NCBI GenBank assembly: GCA_044439985.1
Contig: JBITAG010000258.1
Span: 1-8,197, forward strand
Length of the DNA stretch: 8,197 nucleotides
Source of the DNA: JAJRXR01 sp044439985
Lineage (GTDB): Bacteria > Planctomycetota > Phycisphaerae > Phycisphaerales > UBA1924
Reading direction: 5' to 3'
Shown: positions 5,410-8,197 of the stretch, one piece after another
Layout: each line of letters opens with the position of its first letter
Numbering within the stretch: position 1 is the stretch's first letter
Program-made: the position numbers and the translations under genes
The notes under the pieces: generated by a model
Seen by the model: the letters and a program-made list of their open reading frames with translations, nothing else
The model's database searches: none
Told to the model about the DNA's origin: nothing

Positions 5410-6822
5410 TTGAGTATCGATGAACGCGTCGTCCAGAAGACCCTGGAGCTGATCCGGGAGCACGCCCGCCTCGACGAGGAGTCGCCCGTCCGACCATACA
5501 AGAGTCCGGATACGCTGCGCACGGATCTCGACCTCGCCCTCGACGGGCGCGCTCATCCGATGCCGGAGATCACCGAGACGCTCGCGGCGTTGCTTTCGAC
5601 CACGCCCTCGACCACCAGCCGGAGGTTCTTCAACCAGCTCTTCGCGGGGCGGGACACCGTCGCCACGATGGCGGACGTGCTCGTCTCGATCACGAACACG
5701 CCGATGTACACGTTCAAGGCGGGCGGGCCGCAGGTCCTGCTCGAGCGGGCGTGCATCACGCGCATGGCGAGCAAGGCGGGGTATACCGAGGGGGACGGGA
5801 TCTTCACGCCCGGCGGGAGCCTCTCGAACATGGCGGCGATGATCATCGCGCGCAACGAGACCTTCAAGGACGCGCGTGATCGCGGCCTGCCGGGTGAGCG
5901 GGGGACGCTCTACACCTCCGAGGAGTGCCACTACTCCATCCGCAAGGGCGCGGGGATGGTGGGGATCGGGCGCGACAACGTCCGGTTCGTCCCCACCGAC
6001 GCCGAAGCCCGGATGGATCCCCGGGCCCTGCGTGACCTGATCACCCAGGACATGCGTGACGGCGCGACGCCGGTCATGATCAACGCCACCTCCGGCACCA
6101 CCGTCCAGGGCGCCTTTGATCCGATCCCGGAGATCGCGGACGTGGCGCAGGAGTTCGGGATCTGGCTCCACGTGGACGCGGCCTGGGGTGGGGCGGTCCT
6201 CCTGAGCGAGACACGCCGACACCTGATGTCAGGCGCCGAGCGGGCCGACTCCATCACCTGGGACGCCCACAAGCTGATGGGCGCTCCGCTCACCAGCTCG
6301 GTGCTCCTCACGCGGGAGGTTGGCGTCTGCAAGAAGCACTTCGACGAGGCGGCCAGCTACCTCTACCAGGAGGATGACGACGACCTCAACCCGGGACGGA
6401 GCAGCCTGCAGTGCGGGCGGCGCAACGACGCGCTGAAGATCTGGGCCGCGTGGAAAAAGCACGGGGACGAGGGGTACACCCGCATCGTGGAGAAGTGCTT
6501 CGCGCTGGCGAGCCACACCGCCGCTCGGGTCCAGAGCGACCCGGACCTGGTCCTGTCCCACGACCCGCAGTACGTCAACGTCTGCTTCGAGGTGGTGGGC
6601 AAGTCGAGCGAGCAGATCTGCATGGAACTCGGGCGCCGTCAGATCGCGAAGGTCGGGTGGGGCCTGGTCCGCGGGCGCAAGACGATCCGCATGGTCTACG
6701 CCAACCCGGACGTAAGCACCGGGGAGATCGACCTGCTGCTCGACGAGATCAAGAACGTCGCGGCGGAGCTGCCCGAGGCGGACAACGAGCTGGAACCGAC
6801 CACCCAGCCCGCCCGCGTCTGA
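5410..6822 (+). CDS. PLP-dependent group II decarboxylase, probable cysteine sulfinate decarboxylase (glutamate/aspartate decarboxylase family)
   Basis: A 470-residue fold-type I decarboxylase that should convert cysteine sulfinate to hypotaurine and CO2, or glutamate or aspartate to the corresponding amine. Landmarks: RFFNQLFAG at 72-80, GDGIFTPGGSLSN at 128-140, SEECHYSIRKGA at 170-181 with ring-stacking H174, NATSGTT at 225-231, WLHVDAAWGG at 252-261 with D256, Schiff-base lysine K288 in WDAHKLMGAP, and LQCGRRNDALK at 333-343. The match to animal CSAD is close throughout. The selectivity triad reported for this family (X1-19 residues-X2-1 residue-X3) reads F78, P98, Y100; animal CSAD has Phe, Ser, Tyr. 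The TTG at 5410 is the only usable upstream start that keeps the conserved N-terminal helix; the next in-frame ATG is residue 51, and there is no clear ribosome site. It faces a cysteine dioxygenase that would supply its substrate, which is the main reason to prefer CSAD over glutamate decarboxylase. Confidence 0.88.
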   Translation: MSIDERVVQKTLELIREHARLDEESPVRPYKSPDTLRTDLDLALDGRAHPMPEITETLAALLSTTPSTTSRRFFNQLFAGRDTVATMADVLVSITNTPMYTFKAGGPQVLLERACITRMASKAGYTEGDGIFTPGGSLSNMAAMIIARNETFKDARDRGLPGERGTLYTSEECHYSIRKGAGMVGIGRDNVRFVPTDAEARMDPRALRDLITQDMRDGATPVMINATSGTTVQGAFDPIPEIADVAQEFGIWLHVDAAWGGAVLLSETRRHLMSGAERADSITWDAHKLMGAPLTSSVLLTREVGVCKKHFDEAASYLYQEDDDDLNPGRSSLQCGRRNDALKIWAAWKKHGDEGYTRIVEKCFALASHTAARVQSDPDLVLSHDPQYVNVCFEVVGKSSEQICMELGRRQIAKVGWGLVRGRKTIRMVYANPDVSTGEIDLLLDEIKNVAAELPEADNELEPTTQPARV

Positions 6823-6888
6823 GCCGGGGCTCTTGGGGCCATCGCGTCCGCGGCTCTGGCTCTCAGGGCCGGGCCTTCGGCGTTGGGC

Positions 6889-7422
6889 TCACGCGTCGCG
6901 GCGTTCTTCGTACACCCCGACGCACTCGCCCCCGGTGTCGTCCCCCTCGTCGTACACCTTCATGTTCAGAGGGGGGGAGTAGATGTGGAGCGTGACCAGG
7001 TCGTCCGACTCGGCCATGTTGCATACCTCGTGGATCGCGTCATCCTCGGCGGCACAGATCGAGCCCGGCGGGAGCGTGGTCACCCCGACCTGACGCACCG
7101 TGCCGTCTTCGTTCTTCTCGAACCGGCGTTCGGTCACGGCGCCCTCGATCACGCGGAAGGCGCAGCTCGAGGACGCGTGGTCGTGGATCTGGGACTTCTG
7201 CCCGGCCCGCCAGCAGAGGGCGACCAGCTCGTACCACTCCGTCCGCTTGATCCGGTTGCGCTGGTAGCACTCCCGTTTGAACTTGCAGACCGGCTTGAGA
7301 TCGGCGCGGGTGACGTCCGTCTCTCGGAGAAGGCCCTCGAGTACCGAGAGGTCCGCCCGCCCGCTGAGCGAGTCGAGATACGCCACGAGGGGCTCGAGCT
7401 TCGAGGTGCACAGCTGCGACAT
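6889..7422 (-). CDS. Cysteine dioxygenase (cupin, Cys-Tyr cofactor residues conserved)
   Basis: A 177-residue single-domain cupin that oxidises L-cysteine with O2 to cysteine sulfinate. The iron ligands are H80 and H82 in IHDHASSSC and H131 in AIHEVCN. Y53 and R55 in YQRN correspond to human Tyr58 and Arg60, the substrate-carboxylate site. C87, five residues after H82, and Y148 in LHIYSPP correspond to Cys93 and Tyr157, which form the thioether cofactor in animal CDO; H146 matches His155. Thr144 replaces the nearby Ser. The ATG at 7422 has GGAGG at 7427-7431. An ATG at 7450 is out of frame. It lies 70 bp downstream of the cystathionine enzyme on the same strand and converges on the decarboxylase, with 66 bp between stops that hold only short GGCTC repeats and no clear terminator. 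The family call is very strong; 3-mercaptopropionate dioxygenase is disfavoured by the retained Arg55 and Cys87. Confidence 0.95.
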   Translation of the reverse strand: MSQLCTSKLEPLVAYLDSLSGRADLSVLEGLLRETDVTRADLKPVCKFKRECYQRNRIKRTEWYELVALCWRAGQKSQIHDHASSSCAFRVIEGAVTERRFEKNEDGTVRQVGVTTLPPGSICAAEDDAIHEVCNMAESDDLVTLHIYSPPLNMKVYDEGDDTGGECVGVYEERRDA

Positions 7423-7451
7423 CCGGCCTCCGCGGAAAGGGGTTCACCATC

Positions 7452-7480
7452 AATATACCGCGCACCCCGACCGTTCTCGA
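7452..7480 (-). promoter_or_regulatory. Candidate promoter for cysteine dioxygenase
   Basis: On the minus strand, TCGAGA (7480-7475) is followed by a 17-nt spacer and TATATT (7457-7452), a five-of-six match to the -10 consensus. Transcription would start roughly 20-25 nt before the ATG. This is the only A/T-rich patch in the 70-bp gap, so the dioxygenase may be transcribed independently of, as well as together with, the upstream gene. Confidence 0.35.
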
Positions 7481-7492
7481 CCGAAACCGGGC

Positions 7493-8197
7493 TCAGATGG
7501 CGTCCAGGGCCCGCTCCACGTCGTCGATCTGGTCCTGCGAGTCCTCGATGCCGACCGAGAACCGCACGAGGCCGTCGGTGATCCCGATCTTGGCTCGTTC
7601 TTCGGGCGGCACGGTCGCGTGGGTCATGATGGCGGGGTGATCGATGAGGGACTCGACGCCGCCGAGCGACTCGGCGAGGGAGAAGAGGCTGACCTTCTCG
7701 AGGAACGTGCGGGCCTCGTTGACCCCGCCCTTGAGGTAGGCGGTGATCATGCCGCCGCCCCGCTTCATCTGACGCATCGCGAGTTCGTGCTGCGGGTGCG
7801 AGGGGCTGCCGGGGTAGACGACGCGTTCGATCTTGGGGTGCTGCTCCAGGAAGCCGGCCATCTTCTCGGCGTTGTCGCAGTGCCGGTCCACGCGCACGTG
7901 CATCGTCTTCGTGGAGCGCAGGAGGAGAAAGCAGTCCCAGGGCCCCGGAACGGCGCCCACGGCGTTCTGGACGTACTTGAGCTTGTTGTGCAGCGCCTCA
8001 TCGTTCGTGATCAGCGCGCCGCCCACCACGTCCGCGTGTCCCCCGATGTACTTCGTCGAGGAGTGGCTCACGATGTCGGCGCCCAGCGCCAGCGGGTTCT
8101 GCAGGGCGGGCGTCGCGAACGTGTTGTCCACCGCGACCAGCGCGCCCCGGGCGTGGGCGATCTCCGAGACCCGGGCGATGTCGATGATCTTCAGGGT
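7493..8197 (-). CDS. Cystathionine gamma-lyase/gamma-synthase family PLP enzyme, N-terminus outside the window
   Basis: The C-terminal 234 residues of a Cys/Met-metabolism PLP enzyme (whole proteins are about 380 residues); the frame is open to the last base, 8197. The fragment shows AVDNTF at 22-27 with the pyridine-binding Asp, the Schiff-base lysine K49 in SSTKYIGGHADVV, the QNAVGAVPGPWDCFLLLR stretch around 77-94, SLGGVESL at 177-184 with the Glu (residue 182) equivalent to human CGL Glu339, and IMTHATVP and VRFSVGIED near the end. These match gamma-lyases and gamma-synthases; the position after SLGG argues against a cystathionine beta-lyase. Lyase would release cysteine from cystathionine, synthase would make cystathionine from an activated homoserine and cysteine; sequence alone does not separate them. 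Being upstream of cysteine dioxygenase favours a cysteine-supplying lyase. An apparent GTG at 8131 is an internal valine codon, not the start. Confidence 0.9.
   Translation of the reverse strand, partial: TLKIIDIARVSEIAHARGALVAVDNTFATPALQNPLALGADIVSHSSTKYIGGHADVVGGALITNDEALHNKLKYVQNAVGAVPGPWDCFLLLRSTKTMHVRVDRHCDNAEKMAGFLEQHPKIERVVYPGSPSHPQHELAMRQMKRGGGMITAYLKGGVNEARTFLEKVSLFSLAESLGGVESLIDHPAIMTHATVPPEERAKIGITDGLVRFSVGIEDSQDQIDDVERALDAI

Noticed and set aside
5338..6222. 294-codon minus-strand open frame inside the decarboxylase
   Set aside because: Antisense shadow without recognisable motifs, opposite a strongly conserved PLP enzyme.
6828..6870. 13-bp imperfect direct repeat (GGCTCTTGGGGCC and GGCTCTCAGGGCC) between the convergent decarboxylase and dioxygenase
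   Set aside because: 11 of 13 bases match, but the copies are few, GC-rich and without a clear hairpin or U-tract; probably chance.

Overview
The window is GC-rich and gene-dense, with third-position GC bias, GTG and TTG start codons, Shine-Dalgarno sites and short intergenic gaps. It is clearly bacterial chromosome. No phage, transposon, CRISPR, tRNA or rRNA signal is visible. The content would fit a high-GC environmental bacterium, possibly a planctomycete-like lineage, but that placement is a low-confidence impression.

Left half (1-4271). A minus-strand operon runs kamA-family radical SAM aminomutase -> CoA-transferase subunit A -> CoA-transferase subunit B -> class III aminotransferase. 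The first three genes overlap by ATGA and the last starts 1 nt after the preceding stop. Facing it at the left edge is the last 27 codons of a plus-strand thiolase gene, found by reading the frame by eye. Together these make a route from an alpha-amino acid to a beta-amino acid (aminomutase), a beta-keto acid (aminotransferase), a beta-ketoacyl-CoA (CoA-transferase) and acetyl-CoA plus a shortened acyl-CoA (thiolase). The CoA-transferase subunits look most like the 3-oxoadipate enzyme PcaI/PcaJ, and the thiolase tail looks like PcaF/PaaJ. The aminomutase lacks the acidic residues that recognise lysine and has an arginine at that place. My best hypothesis is a beta-amino-acid branch feeding 3-oxoadipate-type cleavage, for example 2-aminoadipate -> 3-aminoadipate -> 3-oxoadipate -> succinyl-CoA + acetyl-CoA. 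Lysine/beta-lysine and glutamate/beta-glutamate are the alternatives. The class III aminotransferase + CoA-transferase + KamA set resembles the Bacillus subtilis yodT-yodS-yodR...kamA cluster.

Centre (4272-5409). A 100-bp, locally A/T-rich divergent promoter region separates kamA from an RpiR-family (HTH + SIS) regulator, the probable controller of the operon. Downstream of the regulator are a terminator-like hairpin and a 41-nt dyad just before the next gene.

Right half (5410-8197). A plus-strand group II PLP decarboxylase of the cysteine sulfinate/glutamate decarboxylase family converges on a minus-strand pair: a cysteine dioxygenase and, upstream of it, a cystathionine gamma-lyase/synthase cut by the window edge. 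Cystathionine -> cysteine -> cysteine sulfinate -> hypotaurine is a complete logic for hypotaurine/taurine synthesis. The dioxygenase keeps both residues of the eukaryote-type Cys-Tyr cofactor. The decarboxylase has a Phe-Pro-Tyr version of the substrate-selectivity motif, close to the Phe-Ser-Tyr of animal cysteine sulfinate decarboxylase.
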